This document shows positions 17,764 through 26,548 of a DNA stretch of 64,000 bases, in pieces (the first letter of the stretch is position 1; each line of letters opens with the position of its first letter). The notes beneath the pieces are model-generated. The model saw only the letters and a program-made list of their open reading frames with translations. It had not been told where the DNA came from and ran no database searches. Origin of the DNA: JBKBUF01 sp046290815 (GTDB lineage: Bacteria > Bacteroidota > Bacteroidia > Cytophagales > Cytophagaceae); assembly GCA_046290815.1 (NCBI GenBank), contig JBKBUF010000003.1, positions 133,561 through 197,560 of the forward strand, read 5' to 3'. The translations under genes and the position numbers were made by a program.

Positions 17764-20373
17764 ATGCTGGAAGAGTATAAGAAAAAGCGGAAGTTTGATA
17801 ATACCACCGAACCTGAAGGTATGGTGCAGAAGGGGAAAGGGAAACTTAAATTCATTATTCAGAAGCATCATGCTTCACATCTCCATTATGACTTTCGGAT
17901 AGAACTGGAAGGGGTATTAAAAAGCTGGGCAATTCCCAAAGGACCTTCATTAAATCCTGTTGATAAAAGACTTGCCATGATGGTGGAAGATCACCCTATG
18001 GAATATGGGAAATTTGAAGGGATTATTCCCAAAGGCAATTATGGTGCAGGTACTGTCATGTTGTGGGACGAAGGAACATATCATTATCCCGGTCTTGATC
18101 CTTCCGACAGAGATGAAAATGAAAAGAAACTATTGGCTGGTCTGCATAAGGGCAATTTAAAATTAAATTTGAATGGTTCTAAACTAAATGGCGAGTTTGC
18201 TTTGGTTCGAACATCAAGACCCAATGGAAAAGGCAATGAATGGTTGCTGATAAAAAAGAATGATGATTATTCAACTTCCGACGATATTCTAAAGCAGGAT
18301 AGATCTGTTTCTACCGGAAGGACGATGGAAGAAATTAAAGATAATTCAGTTTCAGAAAAAGCAGAATGGCATTCTGGAAAGACTGTACCTGTAAAAGATG
18401 GTAAAATCTCAGAAATGCCTCATCTTGTTTCTCCTATGAAAGCAACTTTAACTGATAATGCTTTTAATGACAAAGGTTGGGTGTTTGAGATAAAATGGGA
18501 TGGATACAGAGCAATAGCACAAATAAATTACAACAAGGCTGAGCTGTATTCAAGAAATCTTCTTTCATTTAATCATCAATTCGAGTTGGTAGCTGATCAA
18601 CTCAGAACATTAGGATTAAAAGCAATATTGGATGGAGAGATTGTAGTTTTAGATGATAAAGGAAGAGCTGATTTTTCTTTAATTCAGAATTACCATAGAA
18701 CTAAATCAGGCAAACTTGTATATTATGTCTATGATATCCTTTATTATGATAAGTACGATCTGACGGATCTATCTCTTCTGAGAAGGAAAGAAATTCTTAA
18801 AACCATATTGCCACAAAATGATGTAATCAGATATAACGACCATGTACATGAAGTAGGAGAATTATTTTATGCAAAGGCTGCAGAAGAAGGAATTGAGGGT
18901 ATCATAGCCAAGAAGGCAGATTCAAGGTATATTGCAGGTGTCAGGTCCAGGAATTGGTTAAAAATAAAAATTCAAAAGCAACAGGAAGCCGTCATAGTAG
19001 GATTTACCGAACCAAAAGGATCCAGGAAATATTTCGGCTCATTGGTTTTAGGTGCTTATGAAGAGGGGAGATTGAAGTTTATTGGGAATTCCGGAGGAGG
19101 ATTTAATGATAAAGATCTTGCCGGGTTGTACCAGATGCTAACAGAGTTAGAAACTGATGTTTGTCCTTTAGCCGATGCTCCAAAATCTACTTCAAAAGTC
19201 AGATGGGTAAAACCTGCATTAGTTTGCGAGGTAAGATTTCAGGAGTGGACTAAAGAGGGGATATTCAGACAGCCGGTATATTTAGGTTTAAGGGTTGATA
19301 AAGATCCGTCGGAGGTAATTGCAGAGAGAAACATAGGAGTGCCCATACAGCCAAAAGAAATTCCTCCAATACGAAAACCAATTGGTAAGAGTGCCAAAAC
19401 TCAAAAGAAGAAAAAAGAAAAAATCATTGCCAGGTTTGAGCCTACCGTAACACTGGATTTTGAGCAGGATAAATTTAACACGTTGATTGAGGGAAAAACA
19501 ATTCAGTTTACTAATCTCAGTAAAGTTTTTTGGCCTGAGAGTGGAATAACTAAAGGAGATGTAATTGAATATTATGACAAGATTTCCAGTTTTATTTTGC
19601 CTTATCTGATAGATCGGCCTCAAAGCTTAAGAAGAACACCCCACGGTGTTAATTCTTCAGGGTTTTTCCAGAAGAACATGCCTTCTTCTATTCCGGAATG
19701 GATTGATACAGTAAAAATACCTTCTGAATCTGCCGGACGTGAAATTAATTACATGCTTTGCCAGAATAAAGCAACATTACTATATATGGCTAACCTCGGT
19801 TGCATAGAGTTAAATCCTTGGAGCAGCAGGATACAAAACCAATCGAATCCTGATTTCACTGTTATTGACCTTGATCCGGTAGATGTGGATTTTAATGTTG
19901 TAATTGAAGTAGCCCAGGCTGTTCATGAAATTTTAAAATTGGGAGGTATTTCCGGTTATCCTAAAACCTCAGGCTCTAAAGGTATTCACATATATATTCC
20001 TTTAGGTGCAAAGTATAATTACGACCAGGCAAGGGATTTCGCATTCCTTATCTCCAGTCTTGCACATCAGCTTGTACCTGAAATAACCAGCCTTGAGCGT
20101 ATGCCTTCCAAAAGGAAAGAGAAAGTTTATTTGGATTATTTGCAAAACGGAGAAGGTAAAACCCTTGCTTCGCCGTATTGCCTACGCCCAAAGCCAGGGG
20201 CCAAAGTATCCACTCCTTTGGAATGGAATGAAGTTAAGCCCGGGCTGAAACAGGAAGAATTTAATATAGAGTCTATTTTCGACAGAATAAAAATAAAGGG
20301 AGATTTGTTTTTACCGGTGCTTAATGAAGGGATCGACATGGATGAAGCACTGAATAAATTAGTAAAGAGGTGA
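17764..20373 (+). CDS. ligD: ATP-dependent DNA ligase LigD (phosphoesterase-ligase-polymerase)
   Basis: 869 residues with three domains. The first is a 3'-phosphoesterase (about 1-190; HHASHLHYDFR with His41, Asp43, Arg45, and a later EDHPMEYGKFEG). The second is an ATP-dependent ligase (about 215-530; nucleophile Lys244 in EIKWDGYRA, then LDGEIV and EGIIAKK). The third is a primase-polymerase (about 575-869; metal residues Asp702 and Asp704 in IDLDP, and a PKTSGSKGIHIYIP motif). It processes, fills and seals double-strand breaks with Ku. The domain order PE-LIG-POL differs from mycobacterial POL-PE-LIG but is common elsewhere. All key residues seen are intact. It is preceded by ku and separated from it only by an octad-repeat palindrome, so cotranscription is likely. 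Confidence 0.95.
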   Translation: MLEEYKKKRKFDNTTEPEGMVQKGKGKLKFIIQKHHASHLHYDFRIELEGVLKSWAIPKGPSLNPVDKRLAMMVEDHPMEYGKFEGIIPKGNYGAGTVMLWDEGTYHYPGLDPSDRDENEKKLLAGLHKGNLKLNLNGSKLNGEFALVRTSRPNGKGNEWLLIKKNDDYSTSDDILKQDRSVSTGRTMEEIKDNSVSEKAEWHSGKTVPVKDGKISEMPHLVSPMKATLTDNAFNDKGWVFEIKWDGYRAIAQINYNKAELYSRNLLSFNHQFELVADQLRTLGLKAILDGEIVVLDDKGRADFSLIQNYHRTKSGKLVYYVYDILYYDKYDLTDLSLLRRKEILKTILPQNDVIRYNDHVHEVGELFYAKAAEEGIEGIIAKKADSRYIAGVRSRNWLKIKIQKQQEAVIVGFTEPKGSRKYFGSLVLGAYEEGRLKFIGNSGGGFNDKDLAGLYQMLTELETDVCPLADAPKSTSKVRWVKPALVCEVRFQEWTKEGIFRQPVYLGLRVDKDPSEVIAERNIGVPIQPKEIPPIRKPIGKSAKTQKKKKEKIIARFEPTVTLDFEQDKFNTLIEGKTIQFTNLSKVFWPESGITKGDVIEYYDKISSFILPYLIDRPQSLRRTPHGVNSSGFFQKNMPSSIPEWIDTVKIPSESAGREINYMLCQNKATLLYMANLGCIELNPWSSRIQNQSNPDFTVIDLDPVDVDFNVVIEVAQAVHEILKLGGISGYPKTSGSKGIHIYIPLGAKYNYDQARDFAFLISSLAHQLVPEITSLERMPSKRKEKVYLDYLQNGEGKTLASPYCLRPKPGAKVSTPLEWNEVKPGLKQEEFNIESIFDRIKIKGDLFLPVLNEGIDMDEALNKLVKR

Positions 20374-20405
20374 TATGTGTTTGATTCTAAGGGTTATAGT
20401 GAGGT

Positions 20406-20436
20406 TTTGAATTAGAACGGTCATTTCTTATATTTG
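20406..20436 (+). promoter_or_regulatory. Consensus Bacteroidota promoter that fixes the downstream start codon
   Basis: TTTG (20406-20409), exactly 19 bp, then TATATTTG (20429-20436): a perfect match to TTTG-N19-TAnnTTTG. A possible GTG start at 20436 overlaps the -7 box, so it cannot be transcribed from here. The gene should start at ATG 20457. Confidence 0.7.
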
Positions 20437-20456
20437 TGTTTTCCAATTTAGAACAC

Positions 20457-20999
20457 ATGAAAAATATACTATCATTCATTTTAACTTTTGTCATCTTTTC
20501 CGCTGTTGCATTTGCTCAGACAAATGTTAAGCCAGCCGCTTCATCAGAAGGCACCTTAAAAAAACATAGCATTGAAATTCAAAAAGTAATTAAAACTGAA
20601 AAAGGTGTAATCAGAGGTTATGATTTCGGGACTTCCGAAGAGGAAATCAGAAAAACAGAAGATGCCAAACTTGAGGCAGATGGAAGAAACTTTTTGATTT
20701 ATAAAGTGGAAATCGACAAAAATGAGTATGCTGAAATCATCTATTATCTTGATGCAAATAAAAAAGTAAGTGGATTCGGAATTGCATTCATTGAAACATT
20801 AGGATTAAAAGCTGAGGAGTCATTGATTGATGATTTTCAAAGTTATTTCAATGAAAGATATGGTAAATTTACTGTAAACGAGAAAAATGATGAAGTATGG
20901 ACTTCCAAAGATGGTAGTTACTTTATTGAAATGGGTGACTCTAGTGAAGGAGGAGATTTAATAGAAATTGAAATAGAGTTTTATCAGAAAAAGAAATAA
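20457..20999 (+). CDS. Exported protein of unknown function
   Basis: 180 residues from the ATG at 20457, chosen because the promoter -7 box ends at 20436. The first 20 residues form a signal peptide ending in an AFAQ-type cleavage site. The mature part is acidic, with the phrase GYDFGTSEEEIRKTED followed by alternating beta and alpha elements. This is faintly reminiscent of small two-layer envelope proteins with a FGMS-x-EEV segment, but I cannot name a family. It is monocistronic, with a perfect-consensus promoter in front and a strong terminator behind, which suggests substantial expression. Confidence 0.8.
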   Translation: MKNILSFILTFVIFSAVAFAQTNVKPAASSEGTLKKHSIEIQKVIKTEKGVIRGYDFGTSEEEIRKTEDAKLEADGRNFLIYKVEIDKNEYAEIIYYLDANKKVSGFGIAFIETLGLKAEESLIDDFQSYFNERYGKFTVNEKNDEVWTSKDGSYFIEMGDSSEGGDLIEIEIEFYQKKK

Positions 21000-21021
21000 G
21001 AAATTAAAAATTATAGGAAAA

Positions 21022-21052
21022 AAGGGTTGTAATTCTACAGCCCTTTTTTTTT
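21022..21052. terminator. Strong bidirectional intrinsic terminator
   Basis: 10 bp stem AAGGGTTGTA (21022-21031) / TACAGCCCTT (21036-21045) with one G-T pair and a 4-base loop, followed by seven T. An A-run upstream makes it work for the minus strand too. It separates the exported protein from the convergent response regulator. Confidence 0.9.
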
Positions 21053-21065
21053 AATTATTTGAATT

Positions 21066-21449
21066 CTATAGATTAATAACAGCAATTGAATCCATAATCT
21101 TTTGTTTAGTTATTGGCTTTTGTATCACTTCGTAATCTTCCATCAATTTTAAACCTGCATAATGCAGCTGATAATTTGTTAGAAAGATTATTTGTGTATC
21201 AGCTGTTAAAAGAGCTAATCCTTTGCCTGTTTTTACAAATTCTATTCCATCCATTAAGGGCATGTGTATGTCCAATAAAATTAAATCGGGTTTTTCCGGA
21301 TATTGTTGCAGATGCATTATAGCATCAATTCCTGCCTTAAATACTTTAATCTCATTGGCAAGATCAATTTTTTTCAGGAGCTCATTCGCAAGATGGTTGG
21401 AGGTTTGATCATCATCTATCAGATAGATCAGGTTAAATTTCTTCATCAA
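21066..21449 (-). CDS. Single-domain response regulator (CheY-like receiver)
   Basis: 127 residues, a receiver domain and nothing else. The acidic pocket is Asp12-Asp13-Asp14, the phosphoacceptor Asp60 (LLDIHMP), the switch Thr91 and the conserved Lys111 (QKPI), so it should be phosphorylatable. With no output domain it must act by protein contact or in a phosphorelay. No histidine kinase is adjacent; the orphan kinase at 34933-36315 is a possible but untested partner. The gene is monocistronic and ends at a shared terminator. Confidence 0.92.
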   Translation of the reverse strand: MMKKFNLIYLIDDDQTSNHLANELLKKIDLANEIKVFKAGIDAIMHLQQYPEKPDLILLDIHMPLMDGIEFVKTGKGLALLTADTQIIFLTNYQLHYAGLKLMEDYEVIQKPITKQKIMDSIAVINL

Positions 21450-21597
21450 TATGTGTTATGTATGTGTTTAATAGGATCAAATTTTTCTTTAATTTTCCCC
21501 TTAGAAAAATTTGGACCTAAATTATTCTAATCAGTGAAATAATACCTTTAATCTTACTAAAATGTTTGTTCATCCTTAATAAATAGTTGAAAAATTT

Positions 21598-22389
21598 GTG
21601 GTAAAGGTTTATATCGATCAATTAGGTAATACGATAAAGCTGCAATGTAGTCCTTGTAGAATAATTTCACTGGTTCCATCCATCACAGAGCTGCTGTTTG
21701 ATTTAACAAGTGAAAACAGAATTGCAGCTGTTACAGACTATTGTGTGCATCCTGCTTCAAAAGTTTTATCGATTCCCAAAGTCGGAGGAACAAAAAAAAT
21801 TGATGTATCATATATCAGGAATTTGAAACCTGATTTTGTAATTGCCTCAAAAGAAGAAAACATAAAGAGCCAGGTGGAGGAAATTCAGACTTTTTGTCCC
21901 GTATGGGTCAGTGACGTACAGAATTTGGATTCAGCAATATCAATGATCAGGGAATTAGGGATAATACTGGAAGAGCACGAAAATGCAAGCGGTATTATAG
22001 AAAAAGTACAATTTCAGTTGGATAAATTCACCCCCCCGGATAAGATTAGAACCCTATATATGATTTGGCGAAAACCTTATATGACAGTGGGAAAAGACAC
22101 TTTTATTCATGACATCATGACAAGGGTTGGACTGGTAAATGTTATGGGTTCGAACCGGTATCCGGTGGTTTCGTCGGAACAAATTTCACTTTTATCTCCG
22201 GATTTAATTCTTTTATCTTCAGAACCTTACCCCTTTAAAGAGCATCATATGGCCGAATTATCGAAACTTTGTCCACATGCAGCCGTATTATTAGTTGATG
22301 GTGAAATTTTTTCCTGGTATGGTAGCAGACTTTTCCATAGCGCCCGATATTTTGAAGAACTCTGGAAACGGATTCTTAAGGAAAAGTAA
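21598..22389 (+). CDS. BtuF-like helical-backbone metal/cobalamin-binding protein without signal peptide
   Basis: 263 residues starting at a GTG. The fold pattern is that of the TroA/BtuF class: RIISLVPSITELLFDL near 22-37, a GGTKKIDVSYIRNLKPDFVIAS motif near 63-85, then a second lobe with LSPDLILLSSEP. BtuF proteins capture corrinoids for an ABC importer in the periplasm. Here I see neither an export signal nor a lipobox, and no importer genes are adjacent. It may be a cytoplasmic variant or depend on another start. The GTG is the first plausible start after a stop-rich leader. Its 3' end overlaps the 5' end of the TPR gene. Confidence 0.8.
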   Translation: MVKVYIDQLGNTIKLQCSPCRIISLVPSITELLFDLTSENRIAAVTDYCVHPASKVLSIPKVGGTKKIDVSYIRNLKPDFVIASKEENIKSQVEEIQTFCPVWVSDVQNLDSAISMIRELGIILEEHENASGIIEKVQFQLDKFTPPDKIRTLYMIWRKPYMTVGKDTFIHDIMTRVGLVNVMGSNRYPVVSSEQISLLSPDLILLSSEPYPFKEHHMAELSKLCPHAAVLLVDGEIFSWYGSRLFHSARYFEELWKRILKEK

Positions 22390-23632
22390 TACCCTTTTTA
22401 TAAACCTCTTAATAATCGTATTACTACAATTTTCGATTTTAAGTAAGGCCAATGCAAATTCGGTAGTAATAGATCCAAAAGCTCAGGAATATTATGATAA
22501 AGGAATAGAGAAGGCTGGGCAGGGTAACCATAAAGAAGCAGTAACCAATTTTACATCTGCATTAACAATCCAACCCGATTTTGAGGCAGCTTTACTTAAC
22601 CGCGCTGTTTCAAATGAAAAATTAGGAAATGACTTTCAGGCGATTCTGGATCTTGACAAACTTATTCAGATCAATAGGCAGAATACAGATTATTATATGT
22701 TCAGGGCCAAGATGAAATCTAAAGTAGGTTTGGACGACGAAGCTATTACCGACTACACCAAGATTTTAATGATCAATAGTAAGATATATGAAGCCAGGTA
22801 TGAAAGAGCTTTACTATATTATGTTTCAGGCATGTACCAGGAGGCTCTGGAAGACTTCCGGAAATGTGCAGATCAGAAACCTTCAGCTGAAATATATTAT
22901 ACAGCCGGATTAATGGAGCAAAAGCTCGGAATGGATGAAGCGGCTATTCAATTTTTAAGCCTTTCAATAGAAGCGGATAAAACTTTCAGAAAAAGCTACC
23001 TTTTAAGAGGTAAATGTAAAATCAGGCTTGGAAAATACAGCGATGCTTTAACCGATCTTGACCAGGTTACACTTGCTGATACCGGTAATGCTGAAGCATT
23101 TTTCCATAAAGGGATTGCTTACCATTACCTGAAAGATTACAATAAGGCCATTTTAAATTTTGACCGCGCAATCAGATTGACGCCTTCAGAATACCAGTTT
23201 TATTATTCCAGATCTATTACAAGACAAAGCATGGGTAACCTTGTTGCTGCCGTTGAAGACCTAGGTAAATGTATAGAACTGGAGCCTGAAAAAATGGATA
23301 ATTATCTTACCAGAGGAATGGCATTTGAGAAATTGAAGCGTCTTAATGAAGCTGAAGCAGACTTCACTAAATACATCGAGTTAAATCCGGGAAATTTTTC
23401 GATCTATCAGAAGAGAGCAGAGGTCAGATATGCTCTGCAGAATTTTAAAGGGGCTATAGAGGATTTTGATAAAGTATTAGAATTAAAGCCTTCAATAGCT
23501 ATGGCTTATTATAACCGTGGTATGGCCAAATTTAACCTCAACAACCGTGAAGACGCCTGCAAAGATTTTGAAAAATCTAATGAGTTAGGGTATAACCAGG
23601 GATACCAGGTCATGAAAAAGAATTGTGAATGA
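22319..23632 (+). CDS. Exported tetratricopeptide-repeat protein
   Basis: About 437 residues. After a signal-like hydrophobic stretch ending SKANA, the rest is a near-continuous array of roughly eleven TPR units with the usual W/Y-A-Y-G-A-F-A-P pattern (for example AMAYYNRGMAKFNLNNREDACKDF cut into its motif positions at the end). TPR arrays bind proteins, so the role is likely scaffolding in the periplasm. The start is uncertain. ATGs at 22295 and 22319 and a TTG at 22352 are in frame; the TTG gives the most normal signal peptide. All lie inside the BtuF-like gene, so the two are probably translationally coupled. The array resembles the TPR gene at 33746-34699. Confidence 0.8.
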   Translation: MVADFSIAPDILKNSGNGFLRKSNTLFINLLIIVLLQFSILSKANANSVVIDPKAQEYYDKGIEKAGQGNHKEAVTNFTSALTIQPDFEAALLNRAVSNEKLGNDFQAILDLDKLIQINRQNTDYYMFRAKMKSKVGLDDEAITDYTKILMINSKIYEARYERALLYYVSGMYQEALEDFRKCADQKPSAEIYYTAGLMEQKLGMDEAAIQFLSLSIEADKTFRKSYLLRGKCKIRLGKYSDALTDLDQVTLADTGNAEAFFHKGIAYHYLKDYNKAILNFDRAIRLTPSEYQFYYSRSITRQSMGNLVAAVEDLGKCIELEPEKMDNYLTRGMAFEKLKRLNEAEADFTKYIELNPGNFSIYQKRAEVRYALQNFKGAIEDFDKVLELKPSIAMAYYNRGMAKFNLNNREDACKDFEKSNELGYNQGYQVMKKNCE

Positions 23633-23745
23633 TTCTTTCTCCTCATTAATATCTGCACATCGTCATTCTGTATTTCCATAAATTTCGGGTAAACTTTTTT
23701 TTATAGAATAGATTTTTGATATTTATCAGAATTTATTTTGTGTAT

Positions 23746-25281
23746 ATGAAAAAGTTTATTCTTATTTTTTTACTTGTTTATTTAATTTCCTACAGATCCG
23801 ATTCTCAACAACTTCTTTGGGCTAATACTGCAGGCGGTCCCGGCGACGATGAAGCCGAAGCACTGATTTCTGACGAAGCAGGCAATATTTATGTTACAGG
23901 CTTTTTTAAAAGTCCTTCCATTACCCTTGGTACTACAACGTTAAAAAATGTAAATGCCAGCCATTCGGATGTATTCCTTGCTAAAATTGATAACACAGGA
24001 AAAGTAATCTGGGCCAAATCTCTTGGTGGAGGTGAAGAAGATCAGCCTCTTGGTATAGCTTTAGACAATAAAGGCAATATCATTATCCGAGGATATTCAG
24101 AAAGCGATAATCTGAAAGCAGGAAATGTTGAAATCAGAAATGATTTTAAATCTGAAGCAGGTATGTTTATTGCCAAGTATGCCAACAACGGCGACCTCCT
24201 ATGGATGAAATCTTCTTATATTTTTCCACAGGGAATAGCGATCGATGCAGAGGGTAGCATTTTTGTTACAGGTGAGACATATCCAAATGATGAGGCAAAA
24301 TTTGAAGATATAAACCTGGTAAACCCGGAAAAATCATTTGTAGTTGCAAAGTATAGTTCTGAAGGGAAAGTACAATGGGCTAAACTAGGTGCAGGAGGAA
24401 AATCAAATGATATTGCTGTTGATATATCGGGTAATGTTTTTGTATCCGGTACCTTCAGAAAAATCATGTATTTTGAAAATGGTCAACGATTCAAATCTGC
24501 AGGACCAGATAATACGGATGATATGTTTCTTCTTAAATATAATAGCAAAGGGAATCTTTCCTGGGTACAGACCGCAGGGGGACAGGGAGATGAGGAACCA
24601 CGAGCAATTAGAAGTGATAAGGCAGGAAATATATTTGTTGTGCTTAGGTATTCAAGCATCAATCTGGCTTTAGGTAAGAGTAAAAAACACAGCAACGGAG
24701 GAGGAGATGATTTACTGCTTATTAAGTATGATCCTACAGGTAATGTTTTATGGGCTGAAAGTGCAGGTGGTTCAGGTCATGATAATCCTGTTTATCTGAG
24801 TTTAGACCAGGATGGCAATGTTTTTCTAACCGGTCATTATTATTCAAATGAAATTACATTTGACAATATTACCTTAACCAATGTGGGGCAAAACGATATT
24901 TTCATAGTGAAATACAGTAATGCGGGAAAGGTTCAGTGGGCTAAAACAACTGGTACAAGTAATTATGATTATCCTAATGGTCAGCTGCTGGATGCTAAAG
25001 GTAACCTTTATGTAATAGGAATTTTTAATAGCAGTAACAGTAAAGAGAAAGTTGTCGATGAATTTTTTATGGAAAAATATGATGTTTCAGGAAATCTTCA
25101 ATGGAGAAACAAAGAGCACAGAACTGATTTCTCTGACTATGCATTTGGTGAAGCTATGGATAAGGATGGCAATCTGTTTGTAGTAGGATTTTTTAGCGGA
25201 TCAATAAAATTTGCCAATACAACCTATAAGAGCAGCGGATCAAAAGATATGTTCGTTGTAAAATTTCAAACCATTAAATAA
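23746..25281 (+). CDS. Secreted beta-propeller (SBBP-repeat) protein
   Basis: About 511 residues from the ATG at 23746, which begins a clean signal peptide (MKKFILIFLLVYLI). The alternative start at 23716 adds ten hydrophobic residues. The mature protein is built of seven to ten repeats of the SBBP type. Each carries a WAKSLGG-like phrase, then acidic GDD/GEED, DNKGNIIIRGY-like strands and a V/IFLAKYD element. This predicts a beta-propeller exposed outside the cytoplasm. No type IX sorting domain is seen at the C-terminus. It is separated from the TPR gene by 113 bp and followed after 40 bp by carbonic anhydrase. Function unknown. Confidence 0.85.
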   Translation: MKKFILIFLLVYLISYRSDSQQLLWANTAGGPGDDEAEALISDEAGNIYVTGFFKSPSITLGTTTLKNVNASHSDVFLAKIDNTGKVIWAKSLGGGEEDQPLGIALDNKGNIIIRGYSESDNLKAGNVEIRNDFKSEAGMFIAKYANNGDLLWMKSSYIFPQGIAIDAEGSIFVTGETYPNDEAKFEDINLVNPEKSFVVAKYSSEGKVQWAKLGAGGKSNDIAVDISGNVFVSGTFRKIMYFENGQRFKSAGPDNTDDMFLLKYNSKGNLSWVQTAGGQGDEEPRAIRSDKAGNIFVVLRYSSINLALGKSKKHSNGGGDDLLLIKYDPTGNVLWAESAGGSGHDNPVYLSLDQDGNVFLTGHYYSNEITFDNITLTNVGQNDIFIVKYSNAGKVQWAKTTGTSNYDYPNGQLLDAKGNLYVIGIFNSSNSKEKVVDEFFMEKYDVSGNLQWRNKEHRTDFSDYAFGEAMDKDGNLFVVGFFSGSIKFANTTYKSSGSKDMFVVKFQTIK

Positions 25282-25321
25282 ATAGTAAAAGTGATTTAAC
25301 TAAATCTTAACCTAAAAAATT

Positions 25322-25966
25322 ATGGAGCTAAAACCATTGATTGAAAAAGTTCTGACCGCAGAGGAACAGAAGAAGCTAACCCCGGATGAAGTTTTAAGAA
25401 GTCTTAAGGAAGGGAATAAGAGATTTACAGAAGGCAACCTGACATTGAGGGATCACTCTAAACAAATAAGGGATGCTGTAAATGGTCAGTTTCCTAAAGC
25501 GATAATTCTTTCATGCATTGATTCCCGTGTACCGGTAGAAGATGTTTTCGATAAAGGTATTGGAGATATGTTTGTTGCCAGGGTGGCAGGTAATATAGTG
25601 AATGAAGATATTCTTGGTTCTATGGAATTCAGCTGTAAGGTTGCTGGCGCCAAAGTGGTACTGGTGATAGGGCATGAATACTGCGGCGCAGTGAAAGGTG
25701 CAATCGATAAAGTAAAGTTAGGTAACCTTTCCGGATTGCTGGATAAAATTTATCCTGCTGTTACTGCCTGCAATCACTATAATGGAGAAAAGAGTTCAAA
25801 AAATCCTGAGTTCGTCGACATGGTCATAAGAGAGAATGTTAAGATTACTGTAGATAATATCAGGAAGCAAAGTTTGATACTTTCTGAAATGGAAAAGAAT
25901 GGGGAAATAAAAATCGTTGGAGCATATTATGATATGGATAACGGAACTGTAACATTTTACGAGTAA
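25322..25966 (+). CDS. Beta-class carbonic anhydrase
   Basis: 214 residues, normal for the family. Interconverts CO2 and bicarbonate in the cytoplasm, feeding carboxylases such as the biotin-dependent enzyme at 5232-6782. The zinc ligands are Cys65, His118 and Cys121 (HEYCGAVKG), with the Asp67-Arg69 dyad in SCIDSRVP. All are present. The N-terminal extension TPDEVLRSLKEGNKRF is typical. The stop is followed after 3 bp by the frameshifted reductase, implying a former two-gene operon. No signal peptide is visible. Confidence 0.94.
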   Translation: MELKPLIEKVLTAEEQKKLTPDEVLRSLKEGNKRFTEGNLTLRDHSKQIRDAVNGQFPKAIILSCIDSRVPVEDVFDKGIGDMFVARVAGNIVNEDILGSMEFSCKVAGAKVVLVIGHEYCGAVKGAIDKVKLGNLSGLLDKIYPAVTACNHYNGEKSSKNPEFVDMVIRENVKITVDNIRKQSLILSEMEKNGEIKIVGAYYDMDNGTVTFYE

Positions 25967-25969
25967 CCA

Positions 25970-26502
25970 ATGGAAAGGAAGGTTATACTTTACATAGCAA
26001 TGAGTCTTGACGGATTCATTGCAAAAGATGAAGATAATCTGGACTTTTTATCAGTCGCGGAGTGGCCGGGAGAAGATTATGGCTATGCCTCTTTTCAAAA
26101 GGAAGTTGATACTCTTATATGGGGAAGAAAAACCTACGACAAGGTTTTATCTTTGGTATCGAATTTCCTCACAAAGATAAAAGATGCATAGTGCTTTCAA
26201 ATTCCCGGACAGGAAGGGATGAAAACGTGGAATATTATAGTGGTAGTATTGTTGATTTGATAAGAAATTTAAAATCTGCACCAGGGAAAAATATTTATTG
26301 TGACGGTGGCGCTGGAGTAGTGGCGGAATTATTAAGAAATTCGCTGATTGATAAGTTTATTATTTCTGTTGTTCCGCATCTCGTAGGTCATGGTGTGCGG
26401 CTGTTTAAAGATGGCTTGCCTGAACACGATCTGAAATTCTTAAAAAGTATTACCTTTCCTTCGGGATTGGTGCAGCTTTGGTATGAGATTGAAAGAAAGT
26501 AA
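25970..26502 (+). pseudogene. Frameshifted RibD/DHFR-domain reductase (YyaP-like)
   Basis: Two overlapping frames make one protein. The first (25970-26191) starts MERKVILYIAMSLDGFIA and carries EVDTLIWGRKTYDKVLS. The second frame continues FGIEFPHKDKRCIVLS and ends LVQLWYEIERK at 26502. The joint is at 26150-26156, TCTTTGG. One extra T in that run would restore a continuous protein of about 177 residues, the usual length of the dihydrofolate reductase-like (RibD C-terminal) family of pyridine-nucleotide-dependent reductases. The flanking frames look otherwise intact, so the change is recent or is a sequencing error. It follows carbonic anhydrase by 3 bp. Confidence 0.85.
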
Positions 26503-26543
26503 AAAAAGCGGTCTCAAAATATATGAACTATTCTGAGACCGCT
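26501..26543 (-). terminator. Intrinsic terminator for the four-gene exported operon
   Basis: A perfect 10 bp stem, AGCGGTCTCA (26507-26516) and TGAGACCGCT (26534-26543), with a 17-base loop. On the minus strand the stem is followed by a run of seven T (26501-26507). It sits directly after the stop of the last operon gene. Confidence 0.85.
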
Positions 26544-26548
26544 GCAAT

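Noticed and set aside
23715..23740. Bacteroidota promoter before the SBBP-repeat gene
   Set aside because: TTTG and a TATTTTG box are present, but the spacer is only about 15 bp and the -7 box has one base too few.
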